64,000 nt of DNA from Anoxybacillus ayderensis (GTDB taxonomy: Bacteria; Bacillota; Bacilli; Bacillales; Anoxybacillaceae): positions 1 to 64,000 of the forward strand of contig NZ_JXTG01000007.1 in NCBI RefSeq assembly GCF_000833605.1, given 5' to 3'. The notes under the pieces were generated by a model. The model was not told the DNA's origin and did no database searches. It saw nothing but the letters and a program-made list of their open reading frames with translations. The position numbers were made by a program, and so were the translations under genes. This document shows, piece after piece, positions 45,295 through 54,231 of this stretch; within the stretch, counting starts at the first letter, position 1; each line of letters starts with the position of its first letter.

Positions 45295-47076
45295 ATGGAA
45301 AAAGCATTACAAATTGCGCAAGGTGGTAGCTTTTTAATTGAAGATATATCGCCAAATCAAGTGTTTACACCAGAAGATTTTACAGATGAACAAAAAATGA
45401 TTGCGAAAACGACAGAAGAATTTGTCGTTAATGAAGTGTTGCCACAACTTGAGCATTTAGAAAATCATGAATTTGATCGCTCAGTTGCTCTTTTAAAACA
45501 AGCAGGCGAACTTGGATTGCTCGGCGCAGATGTGCCAGAAGAATACGGCGGCTTGAGCTTAGATAAAATTAGCTCCGCATTAATTGCTGAAAAAATGGCG
45601 CGCGCTGGAGGTTTCTCTATTTCGCACGGTGCGCACGTCGGAATCGGTTCGCTTCCAATCGTCTTGTTCGGAACAGAAGAGCAAAAACAAAAATATTTAC
45701 CAGCGCTTGCGACAGGCGAAAAAATTGCTGCTTATGCGTTAACTGAGCCAGGTTCTGGTTCGGATGCGCTCGGTGCAAAAACGACAGCAAAACTCAATGC
45801 GGAAGGTACGCATTACATTTTAAATGGAGAAAAGCAATGGATTACAAACGCTGGATTTGCTGATGTGTTTGTTGTGTACGCAAAAGTAGACGGTGAACAC
45901 TTTACAGCATTTATCGTTGAGCGCGAATTCCCAGGCGTATCGACAGGCGCAGAAGAGAAGAAAATGGGCATTAAAAGCTCATCGACGCGCACATTAATTT
46001 TACAAGATGCCCTCGTTCCGAAAGAAAATGTACTTGGCGAAATTGGAAAAGGTCACGTCATTGCGTTTAACATTTTGAATATCGGTCGTTATAAACTCGG
46101 TGTTGGTGCTGTCGGTGGAGCAAAACGTGCGCTTGAAGTGACGATTCAATATGCAAATCAACGTCAACAGTTTAAAACGCCAATTTCGAAGTTTTCGTTA
46201 ACACAAGAAAAATTAGCAACAATGGCATCGAAATTGTATGCAGCTGAAAGTTCCGTTTATCGCACAGTCGGTTTATTTGAAGCGCGCATGGGACAATTAA
46301 CAGATGAACAAGCAAAAGATGGAAAAGAAACGGCAAAAGCGATCGCCGAATATGCGATTGAATGTTCGTTAAATAAAGTGTTTGCGACAGAAATGCTCGA
46401 TCACATCGTAGATGAAGGCGTACAAATTCACGGTGGCTATGGTTTCATGCAAGAATACGAAATTGAGCGCATGTATCGCGATTCGCGCATTAATCGTATT
46501 TTCGAAGGAACGAACGAAATTAACCGCCTCCTTGTGCCAGGTATGTATTTGCGTAAGGCGATGAAAGGTGAATTGCCACTTTTACAAAAAGCACAACAAC
46601 TGCAAGAAGAGTTAATGATGCTTATGCCTGAAGAAGTAGGCGATGGCGTGCTTGAACAAGAAAAATATCTTGTTCGCAACGCGAAAAAAATTGCTTTAAT
46701 GATCGCAGGATTAGCGGCTCAAAAATTCGGTCCGAAACTTGAAAAAGAACAAGAAGTGCTTGTAAATATTGCAGATATTGTCAGCAACGTGTATGCGATG
46801 GAGTCAGCACTATTGCGTACGGAAAAAGCAATTGCGCAATCTGGGGTTGAGAAAAATAAACAAAAAGTATTGTATACACAAATTTTCTGCCAAGAGGCGT
46901 TTAACGAAATTGAAGCGCATGCGAAAGAAACGATCGTTGCTGTGGAACATGGGGACATGTTGCGCATGATGCTATCGGCGTTGCGGAAATTAACGCGCCA
47001 TACGCCAATCAACGTCATTGCGAAAAAACGTGAGGCGGCAGCAACGTTAATTGAAGCAGAGCGATATGTTGTGTAA
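45295..47076 (+). CDS. fadE: Acyl-CoA dehydrogenase
   Basis: ATG 45295 follows AGAGGGGGAATAAAC. The 593-residue flavoprotein has the three acyl-CoA dehydrogenase domains over residues 25-400 (AAYALTEPGSGSDALGAKTT, YILNGEKQWITNAGFADVFV, GGYGFMQEYEIERMYRDSRI with the FEGTNEINR segment) and a C-terminal helical extension of about 190 residues typical of FadE-type enzymes. It catalyses the first step of beta-oxidation. A terminator follows at 47083. Confidence 0.95.
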   Translation: MEKALQIAQGGSFLIEDISPNQVFTPEDFTDEQKMIAKTTEEFVVNEVLPQLEHLENHEFDRSVALLKQAGELGLLGADVPEEYGGLSLDKISSALIAEKMARAGGFSISHGAHVGIGSLPIVLFGTEEQKQKYLPALATGEKIAAYALTEPGSGSDALGAKTTAKLNAEGTHYILNGEKQWITNAGFADVFVVYAKVDGEHFTAFIVEREFPGVSTGAEEKKMGIKSSSTRTLILQDALVPKENVLGEIGKGHVIAFNILNIGRYKLGVGAVGGAKRALEVTIQYANQRQQFKTPISKFSLTQEKLATMASKLYAAESSVYRTVGLFEARMGQLTDEQAKDGKETAKAIAEYAIECSLNKVFATEMLDHIVDEGVQIHGGYGFMQEYEIERMYRDSRINRIFEGTNEINRLLVPGMYLRKAMKGELPLLQKAQQLQEELMMLMPEEVGDGVLEQEKYLVRNAKKIALMIAGLAAQKFGPKLEKEQEVLVNIADIVSNVYAMESALLRTEKAIAQSGVEKNKQKVLYTQIFCQEAFNEIEAHAKETIVAVEHGDMLRMMLSALRKLTRHTPINVIAKKREAAATLIEAERYVV

Positions 47077-47082
47077 TAATGG

Positions 47083-47118
47083 AAGTACCAGACACATCGT
47101 CTGGTACTTTCGCTTTGT
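47083..47118 (+). terminator. Terminator of fadNAE
   Basis: AAGTACCAGAC 47083-47093, loop ACATC, GTCTGGTACTT 47099-47109, then TCGCTTTG. Perfect 11-bp stem with a weak T-run. Confidence 0.8.
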
Positions 47119-47148
47119 TATTGTACATAAGGATGATGAGGTGAGAAA

Positions 47149-47508
47149 ATGACGACATTTTATTGGTATCCAAAATGCGGCACATGTCGCAAGGCGAAAA
47201 AATGGCTAGATGACAACAACATTTCCGTACAAGCTGTACATATTGTAGAACAGCCCCCGTCAAAAGAGCAGTTGCGGACGTTATATGAAAAAAGTGGGCT
47301 TGATTTGAAAAAATTTTTTAATACGAGCGGCATGAAGTATCGTGAACTTGGATTAAAAGACAAATTAAAGACGATGACAGAAGAAGAAATGTTACAATTG
47401 TTGTCATCGGACGGCATGTTAATTAAGCGTCCAATCATCACAAATGGAGAGCAAGTCATTGTCGGATTTGACGAACAAAAATATCATGAAATGTTTAAAT
47501 TGTCGTGA
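47149..47508 (+). CDS. yusI: Spx/ArsC-family protein
   Basis: ATG 47149 follows TGATGAGGTGAG. The 119-residue product has the thioredoxin-like ArsC/Spx fold with CGTC at residues 10-13 (YPKCGTCRKAKKWL), then DLKKFFNTSGMKYRELGLKD and KRPIITNGEQVIVGFDE, with the typical R/K-P. It resembles Spx-like regulators, though YusI itself has no proven role. The syntenic position between fadE and gcvH equals B. subtilis yusI. Confidence 0.82.
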   Translation: MTTFYWYPKCGTCRKAKKWLDDNNISVQAVHIVEQPPSKEQLRTLYEKSGLDLKKFFNTSGMKYRELGLKDKLKTMTEEEMLQLLSSDGMLIKRPIITNGEQVIVGFDEQKYHEMFKLS

Positions 47509-47565
47509 AATCGTGTCGAAAATCGTGTATGATGAAAAGGAAAACAATGTGTTGGAGGGACAACG

Positions 47566-47949
47566 ATGAGCATTCCAAAAGAGCTGCGTTATTCACAAGA
47601 ACATGAATGGGTGCGTGTCGAGGGGGATACGGTTCGCATTGGTATTACAGATTTTGCCCAATCGGAACTCGGCGATATCGTATTTGTTGAGTTGCCAGAA
47701 GTCGGCGCACAACTTACAGCAAACGAGCCATTTGGTAGTGTTGAATCAGTAAAAACAGTATCTGAACTATATGCACCGATCAGTGGCAAAGTGATAGCTG
47801 TGAATGAAGAGTTAAACGATAATCCAGAGTACGTGAATGAATCACCGTATGATAAAGCGTGGATGATCGTCATCGAGCCAAGCGATATGAGCGAAGTAGA
47901 CAACCTACTAACTGCTGAACAATACGAACAAATGATTAATCAAGACTAA
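47566..47949 (+). CDS. gcvH: Glycine cleavage system H protein
   Basis: ATG 47566 follows TTGGAGGG. The 127-residue lipoyl carrier has [33 protein letters not shown] and the lipoylation site Lys63 in [15 protein letters not shown]. It shuttles the aminomethyl group among the glycine cleavage enzymes and in Bacillus also takes part in lipoate transfer. Confidence 0.97.
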   Translation: MSIPKELRYSQEHEWVRVEGDTVRIGITDFAQSELGDIVFVELPEVGAQLTANEPFGSVESVKTVSELYAPISGKVIAVNEELNDNPEYVNESPYDKAWMIVIEPSDMSEVDNLLTAEQYEQMINQD

Positions 47950-47963
47950 AAAACAAATCGCAG

Positions 47964-47994
47964 GGCACCCTACAACACAGGGGTGTCTTTTTTG
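47964..47994 (+). terminator. Terminator of gcvH overlapping the yusG ribosome site
   Basis: GGCACCC 47964-47970 pairs with GGGTGTC 47981-47987 (one G-U), followed by TTTTTT. The 3' arm AGGGGTG also serves as the ribosome site for the next gene, so the two functions exclude each other on one RNA. Confidence 0.65.
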
Positions 47995-48231
47995 TTGAAA
48001 CAAAAAACAATTGATATTACAAACGATGTTGTTGGGAAATTAAATAAGCATGGAAGTTTTCAGCTGTTTTATGACAACGAATGTGTTGGAGAGTTTGCTC
48101 AGGAAACGAACGAATTCAAGCTGAAAAGCGGATATGTAGAACAACAAGGGCGCATTTTGAAAACGGTGACAGTTACTGAACATCCAGATGCGAAATATGT
48201 GGATTGCGACACAGAAGGTGGTTGGTGTTAA
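47992..48231 (+). CDS. yusG: YusG-like protein (DUF2553)
   Basis: Start is TTG 47992 or 47995, six to nine bases after AGGGGTG; GTG 47983 lies in that site. The 79-residue product (LKQKTIDITNDVVGKLNKHG, SFQLFYDNECVGEFAQ, FKLKSGYVEQQGRILK) is beta-rich. Its length and place after gcvH match B. subtilis yusG. Function unknown. Confidence 0.65.
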   Translation: MLKQKTIDITNDVVGKLNKHGSFQLFYDNECVGEFAQETNEFKLKSGYVEQQGRILKTVTVTEHPDAKYVDCDTEGGWC

Positions 48232-48256
48232 GGACAGTGGCATCGCTGTCCTTTTC
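48232..48256 (+). terminator. Terminator after yusG
   Basis: GGACAG 48232-48237, loop TGGCATCG, CTGTCC 48246-48251, then TTTTC. Short but typical. Confidence 0.6.
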
Positions 48257-48328
48257 GATTTCATAAAAGGAGAAAAAGTGAACGACAACGAATATAATAT
48301 ACATAAATGAATGTGCAAGGTGATGACG

Positions 48329-48676
48329 ATGGCGATCATTGAAGTGGAAAAAGTGATTATTGTCGAGGGGCGGTCAGATAAAAGAAAGATCGAGAGCATT
48401 ATTAGTGAGCCAGTAGAAATTATATGCACAAACGGAACGCTCGGTACCGCCAAACTTGATGAATTAATCGAAGCTTTGTATGATAAAGATGTGTACATTT
48501 TAGTTGACTCTGATGAGGCGGGAGAAAAATTGCGTCGCCAACTTCGCCGTGAGTTTCCGGAAGCTGAGCATTTATATATTGATAAAATGTATCGTGAAGT
48601 TGCAGCTGCTCCGAAACATCATATTGCGGTCGTATTATTAAGCGCAAATATCGATGTACACGCACAATATTTGTAG
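48329..48676 (+). CDS. yusF: Toprim-domain protein
   Basis: I use ATG 48329, with AAGGTGATG upstream. The 115-residue product is a stand-alone Toprim domain: VIIVEGRSDKRKIES has the catalytic Glu and ILVDSDEAGEKLRRQLRRE the D-x-D pair. Such small Toprim proteins resemble the N-terminal half of RNase M5 and may cleave or bind nucleic acid. Synteny supports the yusF name. Confidence 0.8.
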   Translation: MAIIEVEKVIIVEGRSDKRKIESIISEPVEIICTNGTLGTAKLDELIEALYDKDVYILVDSDEAGEKLRRQLRREFPEAEHLYIDKMYREVAAAPKHHIAVVLLSANIDVHAQYL

Positions 48677-48687
48677 AAAGTTGTGTG

Positions 48688-48954
48688 ATGATTGTGAAGG
48701 TCGTTTATATGTACACGCCATTATGTGGCACATGCCAAGTGGCAAGCCGTATGGTTGATGTGCTTGAACAGTTATTGCCAACTGTCACGTTTGAGCGTCA
48801 AGACTTAAATTATGTGCCTGACAAAGCGATCGAATGGCATATTGAAAGCGTTCCATGCTTACTTATTTTTAAACGTGGTAAACTCGTGAAAAAAATATAC
48901 GCCTTTCATTCCGTTCCACATGTATATGAAACGTTGCGAAAGCTGGCTGAATAA
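48688..48954 (+). CDS. yusE: Thioredoxin-like protein
   Basis: ATG 48688 directly follows an alternative GTG 48685. The 88-residue product has a thioredoxin fold with CGTC (TPLCGTCQVASRMVDVLEQL) near residue 13 and the cis-proline segment ESVPCLLIFKRGK near 55. It is probably a cytoplasmic disulphide reductase. It ends in a CTGGCT/AGCCAG inverted repeat (48942-48964) without T-run. Synteny matches yusE. Confidence 0.8.
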   Translation: MIVKVVYMYTPLCGTCQVASRMVDVLEQLLPTVTFERQDLNYVPDKAIEWHIESVPCLLIFKRGKLVKKIYAFHSVPHVYETLRKLAE

Positions 48955-49002
48955 GCCAGCTTTCGACATATTTCTTGGGAAATTGACGAGGAAGGAAGAC
49001 AT

Positions 49003-49383
49003 TTGTCGAGCAGTTATAGAAGGAACTCACCGTCTTCGTATGGAAACAATGAATACGACAATACATGGGACGGGGGCGGTTGTATGAATATGTTAACACC
49101 AATTTTACCAAATGACGGTTTATATATTCAATTGCAATGGGAAAGCGGGCAAATTTTATTAAGCATATCAAAAGAAGGAATTCAACGCGTTGAAAAAGCG
49201 AACGAGGATCGGGTCATATCGATTCGTGGTTCCGCACAGGCCATTATGTCACTACTACAAGGATCGTTAAAACTTCAGCAACAACTTCGCTTAAACGAAT
49301 TGTCCGTCACAGCATCGTTTCGCCACATTTTATTATTAGAGTCAGTTTTCTTTCTTGCTAAACCGTACGATCTTGTTCATTGA
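49003..49383 (+). CDS. Conserved hypothetical protein, possible SCP2-like fold
   Basis: TTG 49003 follows GGAAGGAAG; ATG 49084 is an alternative that drops a Ser/Asn/Gly-rich start. The 126-residue product has LYIQLQWESGQILLSISKEG and VISIRGSAQAIMSLLQGSLK, LQQQLRLNELSVTASFRHIL, which fit an SCP2 sterol-carrier-like fold. By synteny it lies where B. subtilis has yusD. Function unknown. Confidence 0.55.
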   Translation: MSSSYRRNSPSSYGNNEYDNTWDGGGCMNMLTPILPNDGLYIQLQWESGQILLSISKEGIQRVEKANEDRVISIRGSAQAIMSLLQGSLKLQQQLRLNELSVTASFRHILLLESVFFLAKPYDLVH

Positions 49384-49444
49384 CGAGCAGTTTTTATCGT
49401 GTTAAAATTCAAAATATTCAACAATTATTCGTTCAGGGGGAGAA

Positions 49445-50740
49445 ATGATGAAATTTGAAACGATTGCTGTACACGGGGGACTACAAACCGATCCGATAAC
49501 GAAAGCGCGTGCGGTACCGATTTATCAGTCAAATGCGTATTTGTTTGATAGCACAGAGCATGCGGCAAACTTATTTGCATTAAAAGAAGCAGGATACATT
49601 TACACGCGCATTCATAATCCGACGGTGACCGTATTTGAAGAGCGAGTAGCAAAGCTTGAAGGTGGTGTAGGGGCTTTAGCAGTGGCGAGCGGCATGGCGG
49701 CGATTACGATGGCCATTTTAAACGTCGCTCAAGCAGGAGATGATATTGTGTCTGCTTCCACGCTGTATGGAGGGACGTACAATTTGTTTGCAAATACGTT
49801 ACCGAAATACGGCATTACAACTCATTTTGTCGATCCAGCTAACCCAGAAAATTTCCGCGCTGCAATTACACCGAAAACGAAAGCTATTTTTGCGGAAACG
49901 ATCGGCAATCCGAGTTTGCATGTGTTAGATATTGAGGCGGTTGCAAACATTGCCCACGAAGCAGGTGTCCCGCTCATTATCGATAATACGTTTGCGACGC
50001 CGTATCTTTGCCGTCCGATTGAACATGGAGCAGACATTGTCGTTCATTCTGCGACGAAATGGTTGCTTGGCAACGGGACGACGCTAGGAGGCATCATTGT
50101 CGACGGTGGAAAGTTTGACTGGAACTCGCCAAAGTTTCCAGCGTTTACGACACCAGATCCGAGCTATCATAACCTTATCTATGCAGACATCGGAGCGGCA
50201 GCGTATATTGTGAAAGCACGTGTGCAGTTGTTACGTGATTTAGGACCAGCCATTAGCCCGTTCAACGCCTTTCAATTTAATTTAGGGCTTGAAACGTTGC
50301 ACGTGCGCATGAAAGAACATATTGAAAACACAAGAAAAATTGTTGCATATTTAGATAATCATCCAGCTGTCCGTTGGGTGTTGTATCCTGAACATGACAA
50401 CCATCCAGCGAAAGAGCTAGCGAAAAAATATATGCCAAAAGGGGCAGGAGCAGTCGTCGTTTTTGGCATTCAAGGGGGAAGGGAAGCAGGAGCTGCACTT
50501 ATTAACAATGTGAAGCTTTGGTCGCATGTGGCAAACGTTGGCGATGCAAAAAGTTTAATTATTCATCCGGCAAGCACAACGCATCAACAACTAAGCACAG
50601 AAGATTTACAAGCATCTGGTGTAACAGAAGATATGATTCGTTTATCGGTCGGCATCGAAAATGTGGATGATTTAATCGAAGACTTAGAACAAGCGATCGA
50701 AGCGGCGACAGGCGTTCGGTCGATGTATTCGCGGGTGTAA
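49445..50740 (+). CDS. metY: O-acetylhomoserine sulfhydrylase
   Basis: ATG 49445 or 49448, after AGGGGGAG. The 431-residue PLP enzyme of the Cys/Met metabolism family has [42 protein letters not shown], and the PLP-binding Lys205 in [16 protein letters not shown]. The length of about 430 favours O-acetylhomoserine sulfhydrylase over the shorter gamma-synthases. It makes homocysteine from O-acetylhomoserine and sulphide. No S-box lies upstream; the riboswitch is downstream, before metN. Confidence 0.92.
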   Translation: MMKFETIAVHGGLQTDPITKARAVPIYQSNAYLFDSTEHAANLFALKEAGYIYTRIHNPTVTVFEERVAKLEGGVGALAVASGMAAITMAILNVAQAGDDIVSASTLYGGTYNLFANTLPKYGITTHFVDPANPENFRAAITPKTKAIFAETIGNPSLHVLDIEAVANIAHEAGVPLIIDNTFATPYLCRPIEHGADIVVHSATKWLLGNGTTLGGIIVDGGKFDWNSPKFPAFTTPDPSYHNLIYADIGAAAYIVKARVQLLRDLGPAISPFNAFQFNLGLETLHVRMKEHIENTRKIVAYLDNHPAVRWVLYPEHDNHPAKELAKKYMPKGAGAVVVFGIQGGREAGAALINNVKLWSHVANVGDAKSLIIHPASTTHQQLSTEDLQASGVTEDMIRLSVGIENVDDLIEDLEQAIEAATGVRSMYSRV

Positions 50741-50771
50741 CGTGCTAGCTATATAAAGTTAGCACGTTTTC
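50739..50771 (+). terminator. Terminator of metY
   Basis: AACGTGCTA 50739-50747 pairs with TAGCACGTT 50760-50768 around 12 bases, followed by TTCTT. It begins at the last base of the stop codon. Confidence 0.75.
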
Positions 50772-50782
50772 TTATTTACATC

Positions 50783-50826
50783 AAAAAAATTTTTATTATT
50801 TTTTAAAAAAATTTTTATTATTTTTT
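50783..50826 (+). repeat. Perfect tandem 22-bp A/T repeat upstream of the metN promoter
   Basis: A7-T5-A-TT-A-T6 occurs twice without a mismatch at 50783-50804 and 50805-50826, ending one base before the -35. A-tracts phased by about two helical turns make a strong curved UP-type element. Confidence 0.75.
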
Positions 50827-50827
50827 A

Positions 50828-50857
50828 TTGACATCGTCCTTTTTTCGATGATATACT
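50828..50857 (+). promoter_or_regulatory. Promoter of metNIQ
   Basis: TTGACA 50828-50833 and TATACT 50852-50857 with an 18-bp spacer. The start site would be near 50864, about 60 bases before the riboswitch aptamer. Confidence 0.8.
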
Positions 50858-50924
50858 CACATTCGTAGTTCAACATCATTCTTGAATACATTAAAACGTT
50901 AACTGAATAAAGCGTTTAAAAGCG

Positions 50925-51081
50925 CTCTTATCAAGAGAGGTGGAGGGATGTGCCCGATGAAACCCGGCAACCGTCAGCGCTGCTGAAATGGTGCCAATTC
51001 ACACAAAGCGTTTGCTTTGAGAGATAAGAGACAGAATGGACGATAACGCCTTTCTGTTCTCTTGAACAGAAAGGCTTTTTT
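50925..51081 (+). promoter_or_regulatory. SAM (S-box, SAM-I) riboswitch with terminator
   Basis: The aptamer begins CTCTTATCAAGAGAGGTGGA and contains the conserved GGGA, GCCCGATGAAACCCGGCAACC and a closing GAGATAAGAG. The expression platform ends in a perfect 12-bp stem (51048-51059 with 51064-51075, loop TCTT) and six T. With SAM bound the terminator forms and metNIQ transcription stops. A core-complete S-box. Confidence 0.97.
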
Positions 51082-51104
51082 CATGGAAGGAAGGTGACAG
51101 CGAC

Positions 51105-52133
51105 GTGATTACTTTATCAAATGTAACGAAAGTATACAAAGCAGCAAGCGGAAATGTGACTGCGGTCGATCATGTAAACTTGCATATTGCAGAAGGAGAA
51201 ATTTTCGGCATCATCGGTTATAGCGGAGCGGGAAAAAGTTCGCTTATTCGATTGTTAAATGGACTAGAAAAGCCGACAAGCGGTGAAGTCATTGTCGATG
51301 GAAAAGATATGGGGAAAATTAGTGGGAAACAATTACGACAAGCTCGTCAGCAAATCGGGATGATTTTCCAACATTTCAACTTACTTTGGTCGCGAACGGT
51401 GTGTGAAAATATTGCTTTCCCGTTAGAAATTGCGGGTGTGCCGAAAGAGGAACGGATGAAGCGTGTCGATGAGCTCATTCAACTCGTCGGCTTGCAAGGA
51501 AGAGAAAATGCATACCCGTCGCAATTGAGCGGAGGGCAAAAACAGCGCGTCGGCATTGCGCGTGCGTTAGCGAACAACCCGAAAGTGTTGCTATGTGATG
51601 AAGCGACGTCAGCGCTTGACCCACAAACGACGGACTCCATTTTAGATTTGCTCGTCGATATTAATAAACGTCTCGATTTAACGATCGTGTTAATTACACA
51701 CGAAATGCATGTCATTCGTAAAATTTGCGATCGCGTAGCGGTCATGGAAAACGGAAAAATTGTTGAAATGGGCGAAGTGCTTCATGTATTCCGTAAGCCA
51801 CAGCAACCGATTACGAAACGATTTGTCCAACAAGTGACGGAGCCGGAGGAAACGAAAGAAGCGATGTTGCATCTTCTTGAACGATATCCAAACGGCAAAG
51901 TTGTTCAACTTACATTCGTCGGCGAAGCGGCTGAGCAACCGCTCATCACGCAACTTATTCGCCATTTTGATTTAAACGTGAATATTTTACAAGGCAAAAT
52001 TTCACAAACGCATCATGGCTCATATGGAGTGTTGTTCATTCATTTAGACGGTGCGAATGAAGAAGTTGAGCGAGCGCTCGCTTTTATTCGCCAGCAAGAA
52101 GTGGAAGCGGAGGTGTTGGCGAATGTGGAATGA
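51105..52133 (+). CDS. metN: Methionine ABC transporter ATP-binding protein
   Basis: GTG 51105 lies after GGAAGGTGACAG. The 342-residue ATPase has Walker A GYSGAGKSSL (38-47), signature LSGGQKQRVGIARALA, Walker B VLLCDEATSALDP, and a C-terminal NIL/ACT-type domain (about 265-340) that senses methionine. It is the first gene of the importer operon behind the S-box and overlaps metI by 11 bases. Confidence 0.96.
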   Translation: MITLSNVTKVYKAASGNVTAVDHVNLHIAEGEIFGIIGYSGAGKSSLIRLLNGLEKPTSGEVIVDGKDMGKISGKQLRQARQQIGMIFQHFNLLWSRTVCENIAFPLEIAGVPKEERMKRVDELIQLVGLQGRENAYPSQLSGGQKQRVGIARALANNPKVLLCDEATSALDPQTTDSILDLLVDINKRLDLTIVLITHEMHVIRKICDRVAVMENGKIVEMGEVLHVFRKPQQPITKRFVQQVTEPEETKEAMLHLLERYPNGKVVQLTFVGEAAEQPLITQLIRHFDLNVNILQGKISQTHHGSYGVLFIHLDGANEEVERALAFIRQQEVEAEVLANVE

Positions 52134-52791
52134 ACTATTCCCGAACGTCGTTTGGGATAAAATATGGGCGGCGACGATGGAAACATTGTATATGACAGCT
52201 ATCTCTGTTATAGCAACATTTGTGCTTGGCATTTTACTTGGTTTATTGCTGTTTTTAACGTCTAAGGGAAACATATGGGAAAATCGTCTCGTTAACGGTG
52301 CCATTGCGTCGTTCGTCAACATTTTCCGCTCGATTCCGTTTATTATTTTAATTATTTTGCTTATTCCGTTTACAAAACTTGTCGTTGGCACGATTCTTGG
52401 AGCAAACGCTGCGTTGCCAGCACTCATTATCGGTGCCGCACCGTTTTATGCGCGCATGGTGGAAATTGCGCTTCGTGAAATCGATAAAGGTGTCATTGAA
52501 GCAGCAAAAGCGATGGGTGCGACGACATCGACAATTATTTGGAAAGTGCTCCTCCCAGAAGCGCTTCCAGCACTTGTATCTGGAATTACAGTGACGGCGA
52601 TTGCGCTCGTCGGATATACAGCGATGGCAGGAGTTGTTGGCGCTGGAGGGCTCGGAAATTTAGCGTATTTAGAAGGGTTCCAACGCAACAATAACGATGT
52701 TACGTTTGTTGCAACAGTGCTCATTTTAGTCATTGTCTTTATTATTCAGTTTATTGGTGACTTTGTCACTTCTAAAATAGATAAACGATAA
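52123..52791 (+). CDS. metI: Methionine ABC transporter permease
   Basis: I use ATG 52123, nine bases after GGAGG, inside the end of metN; this gives 222 residues, the usual length (metP in B. subtilis naming). Five transmembrane segments with the EAA loop EAAKAMGATTSTIIWKVLLP. Membrane component of the D/L-methionine importer. Confidence 0.95.
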   Translation: MWNELFPNVVWDKIWAATMETLYMTAISVIATFVLGILLGLLLFLTSKGNIWENRLVNGAIASFVNIFRSIPFIILIILLIPFTKLVVGTILGANAALPALIIGAAPFYARMVEIALREIDKGVIEAAKAMGATTSTIIWKVLLPEALPALVSGITVTAIALVGYTAMAGVVGAGGLGNLAYLEGFQRNNNDVTFVATVLILVIVFIIQFIGDFVTSKIDKR

Positions 52792-52808
52792 AAAGGAGGA
52801 AGAAACAA

Positions 52809-53633
52809 ATGAAAAAATGGATCTCTTTACTTGTTGCTGCAATTGTTGTTTTAGCGCTTGCTGCTTGCGGAAAAAGCGAAAGTGCGGAAGAAAAAACGAA
52901 TAAACTTGTCGTTGGTGCATCAAACGTACCACATGCGGAAATTTTAGAACAAGCAAAACCGATTTTAAAAGAAAAAGGGATTGAATTAGAAATCGTGACG
53001 TTCCAAGATTATGTATTGCCGAATAAAGCGTTAGCTGATAAAGAGTTAGATGCAAACTATTTCCAACACATTCCTTACTTAGAAGCACAAATGAAAGAAC
53101 ATGGTTATGATTTTGTTAATGCTGGCGGTATTCATATTGAACCAATCGGCGTATACTCTAAAAAATATAAAAGCCTTGAAGAACTACCGAACGGGGCAAA
53201 AATTATTATGAGCAACTCTGTTGCAGACCACGGTCGCATTTTATCGATGCTTGAAGAAAAAGGTTTAATTAAATTAAAAGATGGTGTTGATAAAACGAAA
53301 GCGACAGTTGATGATATTGTTGAAAATCCGAAAAACTTAGTGTTTGAAGCAGATGTCGAAGCCGGTTTACTTCCTCAAGTATATAAAAATGACGAGGGAG
53401 ATGCGGTATTAATTAACGCTAACTATGCGTTAGATGCTGGCTTAGACCCAGCGAAAGATCCAATTGCGGTAGAGTCACCAGAAAACAATCCATATGTTAA
53501 CATTATTGCGGTTCGTAAAGGTGACGAAACACGTAAAGAAATTCAAACGCTCGTTGAAGTGTTGCAATCAAAAGACATTCAAGACTTCATTTTAGAAAAG
53601 TATAACGGTGCAGTCATTCCAGCGACAAAATAA
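52809..53633 (+). CDS. metQ: Methionine ABC transporter substrate-binding lipoprotein
   Basis: ATG 52809 follows AAAGGAGGAAG. The 274-residue product has a lipoprotein signal with lipobox LAAC and modified Cys20, then the NlpA/MetQ fold: [57 protein letters not shown]. It captures methionine outside the membrane and delivers it to MetI. Confidence 0.96.
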   Translation: MKKWISLLVAAIVVLALAACGKSESAEEKTNKLVVGASNVPHAEILEQAKPILKEKGIELEIVTFQDYVLPNKALADKELDANYFQHIPYLEAQMKEHGYDFVNAGGIHIEPIGVYSKKYKSLEELPNGAKIIMSNSVADHGRILSMLEEKGLIKLKDGVDKTKATVDDIVENPKNLVFEADVEAGLLPQVYKNDEGDAVLINANYALDAGLDPAKDPIAVESPENNPYVNIIAVRKGDETRKEIQTLVEVLQSKDIQDFILEKYNGAVIPATK

Positions 53634-53660
53634 GGATGTCCATTCGGGCATCCTTTTATA
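53632..53660 (+). terminator. Terminator of metNIQ
   Basis: AAGGATGTCC 53632-53641, loop ATTC, GGGCATCCTT 53646-53655, then TTATATTTTT. Ten pairs including one G-U; starts in the metQ stop codon. Confidence 0.85.
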
Positions 53661-53704
53661 TTTTTCGGAAAACGACACATGATAAAAAGGAAGGAGGAGT
53701 GATT

Positions 53705-54049
53705 ATGTCGATGGAACAATTTTTACACGAATATAAACAAGGGCTAGGAACGTTTACACAACAAATGCCGAAGGTTGGGCAAACGTTTAATGCGTTTACA
53801 GAGGCGTGTTTTGCGCAAGGGGCGTTGTCGAAAAAAGAAAAGCAATTGATCGCATTAGGCATTAGTGTTGCTAAACAAGATGAATATTGTACGATTTATC
53901 ATACGAAAGGATGCATCGATGAAGGAGCGACAGAAGAACAAATATTTGAAGCATGTGCGGTTGCTGCTGCGTTAGCTGGCGGGACGACAATGAGCCAAGC
54001 AGTCACGCTCGTTCGCCAATGTATTGATGAATTTACTCGCACGCATTAA
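53705..54049 (+). CDS. yurZ: Carboxymuconolactone decarboxylase-family protein
   Basis: I use ATG 53705 after AAGGAAGGAGGAG. The 114-residue helical product ([40 protein letters not shown]) belongs to the CMD/AhpD-like family, with a C-x3-x-H-x3-C cluster where AhpD has its active CxxC-H site. It may be a peroxidase-like or redox protein. The place just before sufC matches B. subtilis yurZ. Confidence 0.8.
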   Translation: MSMEQFLHEYKQGLGTFTQQMPKVGQTFNAFTEACFAQGALSKKEKQLIALGISVAKQDEYCTIYHTKGCIDEGATEEQIFEACAVAAALAGGTTMSQAVTLVRQCIDEFTRTH

Positions 54050-54077
54050 AAGGATAGGGCTCTCCTATCCTTTTTTA
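54048..54077 (+). terminator. Terminator after yurZ
   Basis: AAAAGGATAGG 54048-54058, loop GCTCT, CCTATCC 54064-54070, then TTTTTT. Confidence 0.9.
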
Positions 54078-54138
54078 CATATGTGATAAAGTAAACAAAC
54101 TTTCTAAACAAAAAAGTATCAAAATGCTTGCAATAAGG

Positions 54139-54165
54139 TTGCTAATACTTTTCATCTGTTATAAA
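54139..54165 (+). promoter_or_regulatory. Possible suf promoter
   Basis: TTGCTA 54139-54144 and TATAAA 54160-54165 have a short 15-bp spacer. It is the best pair in the 150-bp gap before sufC, but weak; no operator is recognised. Confidence 0.35.
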
Positions 54166-54231
54166 ATTGTAATGAGAATAAAATGAGAATTACGTTTTTA
54201 TGAACATAAGCGAAACTGGAGGTATTTTTTT

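Noticed and set aside
49445-50740. An S-box upstream of metY
   Set aside because: The short gap before metY holds no aptamer core; the only S-box is at 50925-51081 before metN.
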